From assembly GCA_020635905.1 (NCBI GenBank), contig JACJYV010000003.1, positions 558,001 through 622,000 on the forward strand: 64,000 nt of DNA. The letters are read 5' to 3'. Positions 27,187 to 37,390 of this stretch are shown here, piece by piece. Position numbers and translations under genes: made by a program. Under the pieces are notes generated by a model. It worked only from the letters and a program-made list of their open reading frames with translations. It did not search any database and was not told the origin of the DNA. Numbering within the stretch: the stretch's first letter is position 1; the number at the start of each line of letters is the position of its first letter. This stretch comes from Bacteroidia bacterium (GTDB taxonomy: Bacteria > Bacteroidota > Bacteroidia > J057 > JADKCL01).

Positions 27187-30100
27187 GTGATTCGTTTAAC
27201 CTGTTTTTCCTTTTTTGCTTTTACACTTTTGCTTTCCCTCCCAATGCTGGGTTTGGGACAGATTAATGCTGCCTTTTCGGCCAATGTCACATCTGGCTGT
27301 AGTCCGCTTGTAGTGCAGTTTACGGACCTTTCTACAGGAAATCCCACTTCGTGGTCCTGGAATTTCGGCAACGGAAACACCTCTACCCTTAAAAATCCAG
27401 GAGCAGTTTTCGTGAATCCCGGCACCTACACCATTTCCCTCACGGCCTCGGCGGGAGCCGCCTCAGATGTGGAAACCAAGGTCGCCTATATTACAGTTTT
27501 TGCCGTACCCACCTCCAATTTCCAGGCGACGCCTCCCCTCTCAGGTTGCGCCAAATTCACCACTTCCTTTCAGGATATTTCCACTCCCGGCAGCGGCACC
27601 ATCAACCAGTGGCTCTGGGACTTTGGCGACGGCACCCAATCCACCTTGCAGAATCCACCTCATACATTTCCCCACCCGGGTCAGCACACCATCACCCTCT
27701 ATGTCACGGACGACAACGGCTGCTCGGACGGATTTACCATTCCCAACTACATCAACGTGCTGGATACGCCCGTTTCAGCCTTCAGCGCCAATCCCCATTC
27801 GGGCTGCAATGCCCCTTTTACCGCCAATTTCAATAACACCTCGACCGGCACCGTGCCCCTTTCCTACCAATGGAGCTTTGGCGACGGCGGTACCTCCACT
27901 ACAGGATTTCCCTCCCACACCTACACCAATTCAGGCAATTATACGGTATCCCTGATCACCACCAACCTGTTTGGCTGCACAGACACTCTGGTCAGGCCCA
28001 ACTATATTGGGATTGGCAATATTACCGCAGATTTTGTGGGCTCGCCCCTTTCAGGTTGCATAGGGACCGCGGTCAGCTTTACGGACCTTACCTCGGGTGG
28101 AGTGGGCGCCTGGACCTGGAATTTCGGGGATGGGGGAACTTCTTTTCAGCAAAATCCCATCCACGTCTATAACACGCCCGGGGTCTATAACGTCACCCTG
28201 ACCGCCAGCAACGGCCCGGGCTGCACCAACCAGGTGGTGAAAAGTGGCTATATCACCATTCATCCCCAGCCCGGGATTGCATTTACGGCAGATTCAACTT
28301 CAAACTGCTCTGCACCCTTTACTGTCCATTTTACAGATACTTCCAATTTTGGAGGCCAGTGGTTCTGGAATTTTGGGGATGGAAGCACTTCCACGGCCCA
28401 GAATCCAACCCATCAGTACGTCAGCCCCGGAAATTACTCTGTAAGCCTGATTGTGATCACGGCGGCGGGTTGCACGGATACAATTTCCAAGACGAATTAT
28501 ATCAAGATCGTCGAACCCATTGCCAGTTTCCCCATTGGGCCGCAGCAACCCACTTTTGACGGCTGCGCACCTCTGACCGTCAATTTCTTCGAAAACAGCT
28601 ACTCTGTGGAGCCTATTGTCAGCTATTTCTGGGATTTTGGGGACGGATTTACTTCCACCCAGCAATACCCTACCCACGTTTATCAGAATGCGGGTGTTTA
28701 CACGGTTACCCTGACCATTACAAATTCAAAGGGTTGTACTTCAACCTATTCCGTGCCTGGCTACGTGGCGGTCGGAAATAAACCCACTGCGGCTTTTCAG
28801 GCGGCTCCCTTGTTGGTTTGCGCCAGCGAATTTGTCCAGTTTCAGAACCAATCAATCGGGGCCAACGCCTATTTCTGGGACTTTGGAAACGGAGGTTCGA
28901 CGGCCACCAATCCACAATATTCCTTTGGAGACACGGGTTGTTTTGATGTGACCCTCATTGCGCTCCATAATGGTTGCGGAGATACCACCACGATCCAGAA
29001 TTATGTTTGCAATAAGGGGCCAGTGGCCAAATTTGTGGTGGATAAAGATGTGATCTGTTCGGCACCCGGGGTGGTTTATTTTACGGAAACGGGCTACCTG
29101 GACGACACCTGGCATTGGGATTTCGGGGACGGGAGTTTTACCACTGTGCACAATCCAGGCCACGTCTATTTCAATCCGGGCACCTATAACGTCCAGTTGA
29201 CTGTTAGCAATATCAGCAATGGATGTGTGGACTCAGTTTCCCTTCCAATCTACGTTTCGGGCCTTGTCGCCGATTTTACGGCCTATCCCACCTCTGGCTG
29301 TGCACCCCTGGATGTGATGTTTGTGAATCAATCCACCAACTCGGTCTGGACTGACTGGAGGTACGGCACGGGGGATGACACCACCAAGGTGGACACGGCA
29401 TATTACACCTACACCCAGGCGGGCCGTTACTGGGATACCCTGATTGTCAAGGATAATCTGGGCTGTTTTGATACCCTGATCAAGCCCAAGGATATCCTGG
29501 TCATGGACCCAAAAGCCAATTTTGTGGCCTCAGATACTTCTGAATGCAGCGGGTTAGCCGTTCAGTTCACGGATTTGAGTACCTCGATTGTGCCGATTGT
29601 TTTATGGCAATGGCAGTTTGGGGATGGAACCACTTCCAACCAGCAGAATCCCGCTCATTCCTATGTTGCCGCCAGTTACCAGTACACGGTTTCGCTCAGC
29701 ATTGTGGACTCAGGGGGCTGTCCTGCTACCCGAATTCGTCCTAATTACATCAGCGTGACTGAGCCTCAGGTGAATTTCTCGCAAAGCGATACCATCGCCT
29801 GCCCGGGGATTCCCATTTACTTTTCCAACCTGTCCACGGGTATCAGTCTGAGCTATTTTTGGACATTTGGGGATGGATCAACTTCCACCAGCAAGGATCC
29901 CCACCATTCCTACGCCAATACAGGGGTTTATACCGTTTCACTTACCATCACGGACATCAACGGATGCGATACCACCCTCACCAAACCTGCCCTGATCACG
30001 ATTGAAAATCTGGTTGCAAATTTTGGGGCAGCACCTGTAAGTGCACCCTGCCCTCCCCTGTTGACCTTCTTTACGGATTCGTCGTCATGGTGGGCCACAG

Positions 30101-32913
30101 ACTGGCAATGGGATTTTGGGGATGGAACGGGATCTACTTTGCCCAGCCCTAGCCATTTGTACGCCACGGCAGGGGTATTTGACGTAACTCTGATTGTGAA
30201 AAACAACCAGGGTTGCACGGACACCATGCACAAGTCCCAACTGATCCATGTGGACGGTCCCAGCGGCTCCTTTAGCTTTGCTCCTTTTGTGGGCTGCCTG
30301 GATTTGCCTGTTCATTTTGAGGCAATTACCAATAATACGGCCTTTATGATCTGGGACATGGGCGATGGGACTGTGGTTAATACAACTGTGGATTCGATCA
30401 CTCATCTTTACACCCAGGAAGGTGTATTTCACCCCATTCTGATCCTGAATGACGGTCAGGGCTGCGCAGTAAGCCTCATTTCCCCGGACTCTGTCCGGGT
30501 GGACAGCCAGCCGCGGGCCCGCTTTACGGCCTCCACGGGGGTCATTTGCACCGCTGACAGCGTATTCTTTGGGGATATTTCGGTCTCAGCCTCGCCCGTG
30601 GTGGCCTGGCACTGGGATTTTGGGGATGGCTCAACCTCCAACCTGCAAAATCCCGTTCATTACTATGCGAATCCTGGCAGCTACCAGGTCACTTTGGCCA
30701 TAGAAAATGCCTTTGGCTGCGTGGATACCGTGACCAAAGCCAATTTCCTCACCTTTGGCATTCCCCCTGTGGCGGCTTTTCAGATTCTGGACACCCTCAC
30801 CTGGTGTCAGCCTTTTGAACTGGAATTTCAGGATCAATCCTCTGCTCTCCACCAACTCAATGCCTGGACCTGGGACTTTGGAGACGGGGGCAGCAGCGTT
30901 CAGCAACATCCTGTGCACAGCTATGGCCAGTCGGGTGGTTACTCCATTCAGCTGATTGTGGAGGATACCCTTGGTTGCCAGGATTCAGCTTCGCTGTCGT
31001 TTTTGGCCCCCACCCTTCCTTCCGCGGCCTTTTCTTTGGTAGATTCCATGTTTTGTGGAGCGCCCTTTTTGGTGAATTTTAATGCAAGTACCCAGAATTT
31101 TGTGGCCTGGAACTGGCAATTTGGAGATGGGAATACAGGTACAGGAAGCGCAATTACCCATAATTACCTCCAACCAGGATATTATACCCCAACCCTGATC
31201 ACGGAAGATATTTTTGGCTGTTTTGATACCCTGACCAAGGCCAATAAGCTGTTTTCGGGCACCATTACCCCCGATTTCAGCTGGAATCCGGGCGGCATTT
31301 GCCTGCCGCTGCCCGTCCATTTTACCGACCTTTCCCTGGCCGACACCACCATGGTAAGCTGGCAATGGAATTTCGGCAACGGATCCACTTCTACTCAGCA
31401 AAATCCAACTTCCTCCTACCCCAACCCGGGCACTTATGGCATTACTTTGATCGTCACGGACGCGATTGGGTGCAAGGACACTCTGTTTTTGAACGGTTTG
31501 AATATCGACGCTCCCCCCCGCCCCTTCGTGCCCACTCTGAAGCGGGTTTCGGTCGAATCTGACAACTCCATTTCCCTGAAATGGCAGGCTTACAGCGGTC
31601 CACACTTCGATCACTATGTGATCTACCGCGAAAATCCTGCCCTGCCCGGCACCTTTATGCCCATTGACAGCGTTTTTGCCATCAATACCCTCAATTATCT
31701 TGACCAAAACGGCCTCAATTGCCTCAATCAGTCCTATTGTTACCGTCTGGTGGTGGTGGACAGCTGCGGGCAACGCTCCAGTCTCGACAGTTCGCGCACC
31801 CATTGTTCCATTGATCTGGAGGTTACTCCCGCCATTCTGCAAACCCAGTTGAACTGGTCGCCCTACCTTGGCTGGGATTCTGTAGCTGCGTATGAAATTT
31901 ATCGGGTAATTGGCTATTCCAATAATAATAACGATCTGCTCGCGACCGTAAGCGGCAACACCCTGACCTGGACTGATCCCGAAATTTTCTGTTTCGAGCC
32001 ATCCTGCTACCGCGTGAAAGCCATTGAAGCGGGTGGCTTTTTGGAATATTCGTGGAGCGATACCAGTTGTGGAGGGCCAATTGACCCGGATCCACCCCTT
32101 GCGCCAGAAATGGTGCAGGCCACGGTGGAAAGCAATCAATATGTACGTCTGAACTGGCTGCCTGCGGCGGACCCGGCAGTGGTGAGCTTTGGCCTGCAAA
32201 GGTCTGTCAACCAATCCAACTGGCAATCAATTGGGCAATTTCCTGTAAATCAAACCACCTACCTGGACCAGAATGTGCTGGTAAATGATTATTCCTATTA
32301 TTATCAGCTGTTTACGATCGACAGTTGTCAGGTGCAAAGTCCCATTAGTAACCTCAGTCGTTCCATTTTGCTCCAGGCTGAACTCAAATCCAATGCGCCT
32401 GAACTGACCTGGAATACCTATCAGACCTGGAGTCAGGGGATCGAAAAATTTGAGATTGAGGTATTCAACGAAGGTAGTCAAAGCTGGCAATTTGTGGGCA
32501 CGGTGGATGGAAATACCCTGTTTTACCGCGATGTGGTGACCCGCCTCAGCCAAAGCACTTATTGCTATCGGGTCAGAGCCCTGGAAAATCAGGGAAATCT
32601 GTCTTTCAGCCTGTCAAATCAGGCTTGTGTGCCCCTGCCGGGCGCCTTGTTTGCTCCCAATGCCTTTACCCCCAACGGGGACGGAATCAACGACGAATTT
32701 TTGCTGGTGGGAAAATTCATTGAAGATTTTCACCTGGAGATTTTTGACCGCTGGGGCCAATTGCTTTTTGTAAGCGACAAGCTCGACTCGGGCTGGAACG
32801 GCACTTACCACAAGGAAGATTGTCAGGAAGGTGTCTATGTGTTTGTGGCCCGGGCTGTGGACAATGTGGGCAAGCATTTTCAGGTGCGGGGATCAGTTAC
32901 CCTGATCAGGTAG
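27187..32913 (+). CDS. Giant PKD-repeat protein with gliding-motility C-terminal domain
   Basis: A 1908-residue exported protein starting at GTG. Signal peptide 1-20 (cut after LGLGQ); the GTG is needed to keep it, because a stop lies 7 codons upstream. Residues about 25-1430 hold seventeen PKD-like repeats, each with a W.FGDG or close variant and a final TVSLT-type strand; repeats 9 (YGTGDD) and 13 (DMGDG) have drifted. Three to four FN3-like domains follow (about 1440-1810), then a CHU_C domain from about 1822 (APNAFTPNGDGINDEF ... DRWGQLLF). The family is T9SS-exported and used in adhesion or gliding. Confidence 0.92.
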   Translation: MIRLTCFSFFAFTLLLSLPMLGLGQINAAFSANVTSGCSPLVVQFTDLSTGNPTSWSWNFGNGNTSTLKNPGAVFVNPGTYTISLTASAGAASDVETKVAYITVFAVPTSNFQATPPLSGCAKFTTSFQDISTPGSGTINQWLWDFGDGTQSTLQNPPHTFPHPGQHTITLYVTDDNGCSDGFTIPNYINVLDTPVSAFSANPHSGCNAPFTANFNNTSTGTVPLSYQWSFGDGGTSTTGFPSHTYTNSGNYTVSLITTNLFGCTDTLVRPNYIGIGNITADFVGSPLSGCIGTAVSFTDLTSGGVGAWTWNFGDGGTSFQQNPIHVYNTPGVYNVTLTASNGPGCTNQVVKSGYITIHPQPGIAFTADSTSNCSAPFTVHFTDTSNFGGQWFWNFGDGSTSTAQNPTHQYVSPGNYSVSLIVITAAGCTDTISKTNYIKIVEPIASFPIGPQQPTFDGCAPLTVNFFENSYSVEPIVSYFWDFGDGFTSTQQYPTHVYQNAGVYTVTLTITNSKGCTSTYSVPGYVAVGNKPTAAFQAAPLLVCASEFVQFQNQSIGANAYFWDFGNGGSTATNPQYSFGDTGCFDVTLIALHNGCGDTTTIQNYVCNKGPVAKFVVDKDVICSAPGVVYFTETGYLDDTWHWDFGDGSFTTVHNPGHVYFNPGTYNVQLTVSNISNGCVDSVSLPIYVSGLVADFTAYPTSGCAPLDVMFVNQSTNSVWTDWRYGTGDDTTKVDTAYYTYTQAGRYWDTLIVKDNLGCFDTLIKPKDILVMDPKANFVASDTSECSGLAVQFTDLSTSIVPIVLWQWQFGDGTTSNQQNPAHSYVAASYQYTVSLSIVDSGGCPATRIRPNYISVTEPQVNFSQSDTIACPGIPIYFSNLSTGISLSYFWTFGDGSTSTSKDPHHSYANTGVYTVSLTITDINGCDTTLTKPALITIENLVANFGAAPVSAPCPPLLTFFTDSSSWWATDWQWDFGDGTGSTLPSPSHLYATAGVFDVTLIVKNNQGCTDTMHKSQLIHVDGPSGSFSFAPFVGCLDLPVHFEAITNNTAFMIWDMGDGTVVNTTVDSITHLYTQEGVFHPILILNDGQGCAVSLISPDSVRVDSQPRARFTASTGVICTADSVFFGDISVSASPVVAWHWDFGDGSTSNLQNPVHYYANPGSYQVTLAIENAFGCVDTVTKANFLTFGIPPVAAFQILDTLTWCQPFELEFQDQSSALHQLNAWTWDFGDGGSSVQQHPVHSYGQSGGYSIQLIVEDTLGCQDSASLSFLAPTLPSAAFSLVDSMFCGAPFLVNFNASTQNFVAWNWQFGDGNTGTGSAITHNYLQPGYYTPTLITEDIFGCFDTLTKANKLFSGTITPDFSWNPGGICLPLPVHFTDLSLADTTMVSWQWNFGNGSTSTQQNPTSSYPNPGTYGITLIVTDAIGCKDTLFLNGLNIDAPPRPFVPTLKRVSVESDNSISLKWQAYSGPHFDHYVIYRENPALPGTFMPIDSVFAINTLNYLDQNGLNCLNQSYCYRLVVVDSCGQRSSLDSSRTHCSIDLEVTPAILQTQLNWSPYLGWDSVAAYEIYRVIGYSNNNNDLLATVSGNTLTWTDPEIFCFEPSCYRVKAIEAGGFLEYSWSDTSCGGPIDPDPPLAPEMVQATVESNQYVRLNWLPAADPAVVSFGLQRSVNQSNWQSIGQFPVNQTTYLDQNVLVNDYSYYYQLFTIDSCQVQSPISNLSRSILLQAELKSNAPELTWNTYQTWSQGIEKFEIEVFNEGSQSWQFVGTVDGNTLFYRDVVTRLSQSTYCYRVRALENQGNLSFSLSNQACVPLPGALFAPNAFTPNGDGINDEFLLVGKFIEDFHLEIFDRWGQLLFVSDKLDSGWNGTYHKEDCQEGVYVFVARAVDNVGKHFQVRGSVTLIR

Positions 32914-33002
32914 GGGAATGGGCAAAATCTGCTTCCGTTTGGGGTGAGGTTTGGTTCAATTTTATTAATTTTCCCTTCCTGAAATTCACCAAAAATCAGC
33001 TT

Positions 33003-33995
33003 ATGACTGACCCATTGCAGGAACACAATTCAGCCCGGGAAGGCGAAAAACAACACTTTCTGATCCTCGCAGAGGCCAAACGGCGGGGGATTCAGGTGGT
33101 GAATGTCTCGCCCATGATGTCGGCCAATGCGGCTTTTCTGGAAGCAGGGGAACGCTCTTTCCTTTTGGTGGATGGCATTATTACGGACCAGACCTCGACC
33201 AAATTTCACCTGATTGCTGATTTTAAGCAGTTGACCAAGCTTCTTTTTACCCGGCTTGACATTCCCAGCCCGGCCAGCCTCCTTTTCGAATCACCCGACG
33301 ATCCTGCCCTGGCTGGCTTTCTCCAAAAGGGGAAAAAATATGTGTGTAAACCACAGGTTGGCACGCAGGGAATTGGGGTGCAAATGGGGATTCAAACTCT
33401 GGAGGAAGTTAAGGCCTACTGGCAAATCTGGCAGGAAAAGGAAAGCCTTTTCCTGCTGGAAGAACAGGTGCAGGGCGACGACCTGCGCATTCAGGTGATT
33501 GGGGGAAAAATTGCGGCCGCCTGCGTACGTCTGCCTGCTTATGTCACAGGCGATGGGCATCACACTTTGCTGGAATTGGTGGAAAAAAGGCGGGAAATTA
33601 TGCGCACTCAAAACGAATCCAACCGCCTTGATCTGGACGAACTTTCACTTTCCCTGATTGCCCAACAAGGTCTTACCCTGGATTCCATCCCTGACAGCCA
33701 GCAAAAAGTGCAACTGAAAACAGTGGCCAATATGGGGCAGGGAGGCGTTGCCATTGACATCACGGACAAGATTCAACCCATTCATCATGAATGGGTGAGG
33801 CGCATCGTGGAGCATTATGATTCGCCTTATTTCGCCCTGGATCTGATTTGCAGCGACCTGGAAGGCGACCCGCAGCAGTGCGCCAAGGCAATTGAGATCA
33901 ATTCGCGGGCTGAGTGGCTGCACCATACTTTTTCAGAGGGCAGGCAGCACGACCTGGCCAGGGTTTTACTTGATGAACTTTTTGGGAAAGATTGA
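33003..33995 (+). CDS. ATP-grasp ligase, cyanophycin-synthetase/glutathione-synthetase-like
   Basis: A 330-residue ATP-grasp enzyme. The glycine-rich loop GTQGIGVQ, the adenine-binding LLEEQVQGDDLRIQVIGG and the magnesium-binding AIEINSRAEWLHH segment match ligases that join an amino acid to a peptide or amino group (CphA, GshAB C-terminal domain). It is shorter than CphA and lacks the Mur-ligase half. The product is unknown; there is no GshA partner nearby. It converges on the MFS gene with 20 bases between stops. Confidence 0.78.
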   Translation: MTDPLQEHNSAREGEKQHFLILAEAKRRGIQVVNVSPMMSANAAFLEAGERSFLLVDGIITDQTSTKFHLIADFKQLTKLLFTRLDIPSPASLLFESPDDPALAGFLQKGKKYVCKPQVGTQGIGVQMGIQTLEEVKAYWQIWQEKESLFLLEEQVQGDDLRIQVIGGKIAAACVRLPAYVTGDGHHTLLELVEKRREIMRTQNESNRLDLDELSLSLIAQQGLTLDSIPDSQQKVQLKTVANMGQGGVAIDITDKIQPIHHEWVRRIVEHYDSPYFALDLICSDLEGDPQQCAKAIEINSRAEWLHHTFSEGRQHDLARVLLDELFGKD

Positions 33996-34015
33996 GGGGA
34001 ACTAACCCATCACAC

Positions 34016-35296
34016 TTAAAAAGTTTCAGCAGATTCTCCTTCAACCGCACTTACGGGTTCCACAATGTCCGTATTCTGACGGCTGCCAATCGTATTGCGA
34101 TTCAAAAAGGCAATGATGAAGGCGGTCAGCGGCAGCGCGGCAATCAGATAATAAACTTCATAGCCCAACCAGCCATACATGGCAGCGGCGGCAATGGGAA
34201 AGGCGGCCATGCAAAAGGATGCGATGGACTCGCTGATGCCCATCACTTCGCCCTGTTTCTGAGGGTTGGCGTGAATGGAAATCAGGGCGTTGAAAGTGGG
34301 GAAAGACAAGGACAGCCCCAGATTCATGATGTAGTAAAAGCCAATGAAAAGGTAGAGATTGTCGGTCAGGGTCAGGCAAAAGAGGCCGCAAAAGACCAGG
34401 CCAAGTCCTACCAGAAGGGTGCGGTATTCGCCCAGTTTCTGGATAAATCTTTTGGCCACAAAAGCCTGGTTGAAGGCCAGAAAAGCACCCACCACCAGCA
34501 TGAAGAACCCCAGTTCCTTTTCGTTGAATTTGAACAAATCGATCAAAAACAGGGGAATGGTCCCGATGTAAAAGGCCATCATGGTCATAAAAAAGAGCTT
34601 CAACAGAAAAAGCAGCTTGATGATTGGTTTGGGCTTCACCTCGCGCATGCGCCTGAGAATCAGCAGAGTATTGAGGACAGAACTTTTCTGGCGGGATTTT
34701 CTTTTTTCGGGGGGATGGGATTCTTTGATCCACAAAAACAGGGTGATCAGGGTAAAGGTGGAGATCCCAATGGCCAGCAACAGAGTACCCAGGTACCCCA
34801 GGGGAGAGGAGGCGGCCAGGCCGCCCAGAGCAGGTCCAACGATCATTCCCAGACCACCAATCCCGCCCAAATAGCCAAAAATGAATGATTTTTCCTCGCG
34901 GGTGGTGATGTCTGCCACATAGGCGATGGCCACGGAGTTATTTCCGCCCGTTACCCCATCCAGAATCCTGGCCAGGGCAATGATCCAAAGGGGCAGGGCA
35001 AAGCCCCAAATGGGAATTTCGGGCAGATAAATGGCCAGCACAAACACAAACCAACTCAGCAGGGTCCCGATGTGGCTGGCCATCAGAATGGGCCGACGGC
35101 CCATGGAATCTGAGAGAGCACCCAGATAGGGCGCTCCAAAAAACTGGAAAGCTGAATAAAGGGTCAGCAGCAGACCATACACCCATTTGGGTGCGCCGTA
35201 GCTGGCTACCACAAAGGGCAAGATAGGCATGAGAATGCTGATTCCCAGCACATTCACGAAAGTAAGCAGAAAGGCTGGTACGAGTTTTTTGTTCAT
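34016..35296 (-). CDS. MFS transporter, TetA-like
   Basis: A 426-residue inner-membrane protein with about twelve helices. The loop between helices 2 and 3 is GALSDSMGRRPIL, the MFS motif A, and a long basic cytoplasmic loop (SHPPEKRKSRQK) divides the halves. Such drug:proton antiporters export small toxic compounds; the substrate is unknown. The ATG at 35296 begins the first helix directly; a longer frame to 35422 crosses a hairpin. Confidence 0.88.
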   Translation of the reverse strand: MNKKLVPAFLLTFVNVLGISILMPILPFVVASYGAPKWVYGLLLTLYSAFQFFGAPYLGALSDSMGRRPILMASHIGTLLSWFVFVLAIYLPEIPIWGFALPLWIIALARILDGVTGGNNSVAIAYVADITTREEKSFIFGYLGGIGGLGMIVGPALGGLAASSPLGYLGTLLLAIGISTFTLITLFLWIKESHPPEKRKSRQKSSVLNTLLILRRMREVKPKPIIKLLFLLKLFFMTMMAFYIGTIPLFLIDLFKFNEKELGFFMLVVGAFLAFNQAFVAKRFIQKLGEYRTLLVGLGLVFCGLFCLTLTDNLYLFIGFYYIMNLGLSLSFPTFNALISIHANPQKQGEVMGISESIASFCMAAFPIAAAAMYGWLGYEVYYLIAALPLTAFIIAFLNRNTIGSRQNTDIVEPVSAVEGESAETF

Positions 35297-35332
35297 GAAG
35301 TCATCCTTGCGGGGCGAAGTTAAGGAAAAAAT

Positions 35333-35367
35333 AAATCCCCCTGCTCCTAACTGAAGCAGAGGGATTT
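35333..35367 (-). terminator. Hairpin in the leader of the MFS gene
   Basis: A stem of 12 pairs with one mismatch (35333-35345 with 35355-35367, loop of 9) is followed on the minus strand by TTTATTTTTT and then the MFS start 37 bases on. It has terminator form but stands upstream of the gene, so it may be an attenuator, or the end of an unseen transcript. Confidence 0.4.
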
Positions 35368-35513
35368 TGGTTTGGAACGAAATTATTTGGTGATGAAATC
35401 TTTTCAACAAAACCTCAGCCATTCAAAGGAGTAACCCTGAAACGAATCCTAATATTCTTTAAAAATTATGATTTTATGGGTAAATGCCATTAAATTGGTC
35501 AGTTGCAAAATAA

Positions 35514-36974
35514 ATGGTCATGAAGGAATTCATCAGAGGCAAGAAATATACTGAATCTGAATACATCGAACTCTCTATTGCAGAAATGCATAAATCCCAA
35601 TCTGAGCATTCGCACAAGTCTGACCCCAAGGTTGGAGCGGTTTTGGTGGATAGAGACGGCGCTTATTTTGACAAGGCCCACCGTGGAGAATTCAGGGCTG
35701 GAGACCACGGCGAATATACCCTTCTCGAAAGGAAGCATCCAGGAGAGGATTTAACAGGCTTTACCCTGTATACAACTCTTGAACCATGTGTAATGCGAAA
35801 GTTTCCCAAAAAGGGCTGCTATAAACGCGCAATTAATGCAAGGATTGGAAAAGTGGTAATTGGCCATGAAGATCCGGACCCCACGGTAGCGGGAGATGGA
35901 ATCAAACTGCTTGAAAATGCAGGAGTTGAAATTGGCTATTATGACAGAAAATACAAGGAGATTATTGCAAAAGCGAATGAGGACTTCTTTCGGGAGGCGA
36001 CTGAGCGGGCGAAACAGGTAAAGCAGGAAGATCTGCAATTCGTCATTGACCCCATTGAATCTGAACTAACGGACTTCAATATTTCAGATCTTTCTGAGGA
36101 AGCCCAGAAGTTTATGATTGACAAAATGGGTCTTCCATACAAACTGGGAAGTGACGGATACCATTCCTTTCTCACCAAAATGAAGCTTATTCGGGTAAAT
36201 CCTGAGTCCAAATTTTCAAAACCAACAGGGTTGGGATTGCTTCTGCTGGGTCAAATGCCCCAAATCCACTTTCCTCAGTCCAGAATAAAATTCACTATTC
36301 GCAGAAAAGGCAACGATACCATCATCAAAGACTTTGAAGGCCCTCTCGTTCTTCTCCCTGATAAAATTGAAGAATATTTGGAATTCATTTTTCCAAAAGG
36401 TTTTGCGCCAAGGTCCGAATTTCAGCGAAATGAAAAAGTTACTCCTTCTGCCACAGCTTTACTTGAGGTTATCATGAATGCCATAGTTCATCGTGACTAT
36501 TCCATTGAGGGAGCCAAAATCATGGTTGAAATTGATGATGACAAGGTAACTGTCTCCAGCCCGGGAATTCCGCTTTGCAGCCTGAATCAACTCAACAATT
36601 TTTCGGCTCCTTCCTTTAGTCGTAATTCCAAAATAGCCTACATATTCTTTCAAATGGGATTTGTGGAAGAACGCGGCTTTGGTATGGAAGAGTTGGGCAA
36701 ACTTGAGAAATTCGGGTTTACAAAACCCGTTTTTTCTCTCGAGGGAAATATCCTCAAAACCATTATTTCTTTGGTTGGGCATAGGGAAGAGTCGGAATTC
36801 TCAAAATTGGATTTACCTGGCTTCGAGATACTTAAAGAAAAAAAGCGACTCACTACCAGGGAGTATGAGGATATTACCGGATATACCCAGCGAACTGCAC
36901 TCAGACATTTGAAAGCCCTTGTTTTAAACGGACTTGCCAGGAAGGATGGGAGAGATTATGAATTTATTGAATAA
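35514..36974 (+). CDS. Deaminase / HATPase_c_4 / winged-helix fusion protein
   Basis: A 486-residue fusion. Residues about 15-145 are a cytidine-deaminase-like domain with zinc ligands H65-G-E67 (E67 the proton shuttle) and C92 and C102 in P91-C-x9-C, a wide spacing like RibD and not PCxxC. Residues about 310-425 are a RecG-like ATP-binding domain (LLEVIMNAIVHRDY; SRNSKIAYIFFQMGF; RGFGMEEL). The C-terminus (about 440-486) is a winged helix (LTTREYEDITGYTQRTALRHL). It is AT-rich (40% in a counted stretch) and flanked by a repeat array. Role unknown; nucleotide-linked regulation or defence is inference. ATG at 35520 is an alternative. Confidence 0.75.
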   Translation: MVMKEFIRGKKYTESEYIELSIAEMHKSQSEHSHKSDPKVGAVLVDRDGAYFDKAHRGEFRAGDHGEYTLLERKHPGEDLTGFTLYTTLEPCVMRKFPKKGCYKRAINARIGKVVIGHEDPDPTVAGDGIKLLENAGVEIGYYDRKYKEIIAKANEDFFREATERAKQVKQEDLQFVIDPIESELTDFNISDLSEEAQKFMIDKMGLPYKLGSDGYHSFLTKMKLIRVNPESKFSKPTGLGLLLLGQMPQIHFPQSRIKFTIRRKGNDTIIKDFEGPLVLLPDKIEEYLEFIFPKGFAPRSEFQRNEKVTPSATALLEVIMNAIVHRDYSIEGAKIMVEIDDDKVTVSSPGIPLCSLNQLNNFSAPSFSRNSKIAYIFFQMGFVEERGFGMEELGKLEKFGFTKPVFSLEGNILKTIISLVGHREESEFSKLDLPGFEILKEKKRLTTREYEDITGYTQRTALRHLKALVLNGLARKDGRDYEFIE

Positions 36975-37050
36975 TTCACCCTGGATTTTTTTTGCGATTT
37001 ATTTCAAGGAATTCTAATTGCATCCCGAAATCTAAAAAGTCTCGTTTTAA

Positions 37051-37350
37051 ATCGGACATTCTATAAAAAAACGGACACAAAATTTAAGAAAACGGACATC
37101 CTTTTCTGTCTGTTGGCCAAATGATTTTTTAAATCGGACATTCTATTAAAAAAAACGGACATCATTTTTAGTCAACTGCAAAGTGATATTTCAAATCGGA
37201 CATTCTAAAGAAAAAAACGGACATCATTTTCTGTCTGTTGGCCAAATGATTTTTTAAATCGGACATTCTATTAAAAAAAACGGACATCATTTTTAGTCAA
37301 CTGCAAAGTGATATTTCAAATCGGACATTCTAAAGAAAAAAACGGACATC
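37051..37350. repeat. Tandem array of CGGACA motifs with helical phasing
   Basis: The core CGGACA occurs 11 times, starting at 37053, 37072, 37093, 37135, 37156, 37197, 37218, 37260, 37281, 37322 and 37343. Steps are 19, 21, 42, 21, 41, 21, 42, 21, 41 and 21 bases, that is two or four helix turns. Pairs of cores are separated by A tracts. Two 62-63 base units alternate (A at 37133 and 37258, identical; B at 37195 and 37320), giving a 125-base higher-order repeat. The geometry resembles CRISPR but the between-repeat sequences recur and there are no cas genes. Confidence 0.85.
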
Positions 37351-37390
37351 CACTACGAACTACCCAATCCAGGACAGCAACTCCCCCCCA

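Noticed and set aside
30985..32226. 413-codon minus-strand frame opposite the PKD giant
   Set aside because: It is an antisense shadow of repeat-rich coding DNA with no recognisable domain or start signal.
37051..37350. CRISPR array (31-base repeats, 31-32-base spacers)
   Set aside because: The spacers are only two sequences that recur in alternation, there is a higher-order 125-base period, and no cas genes are present.
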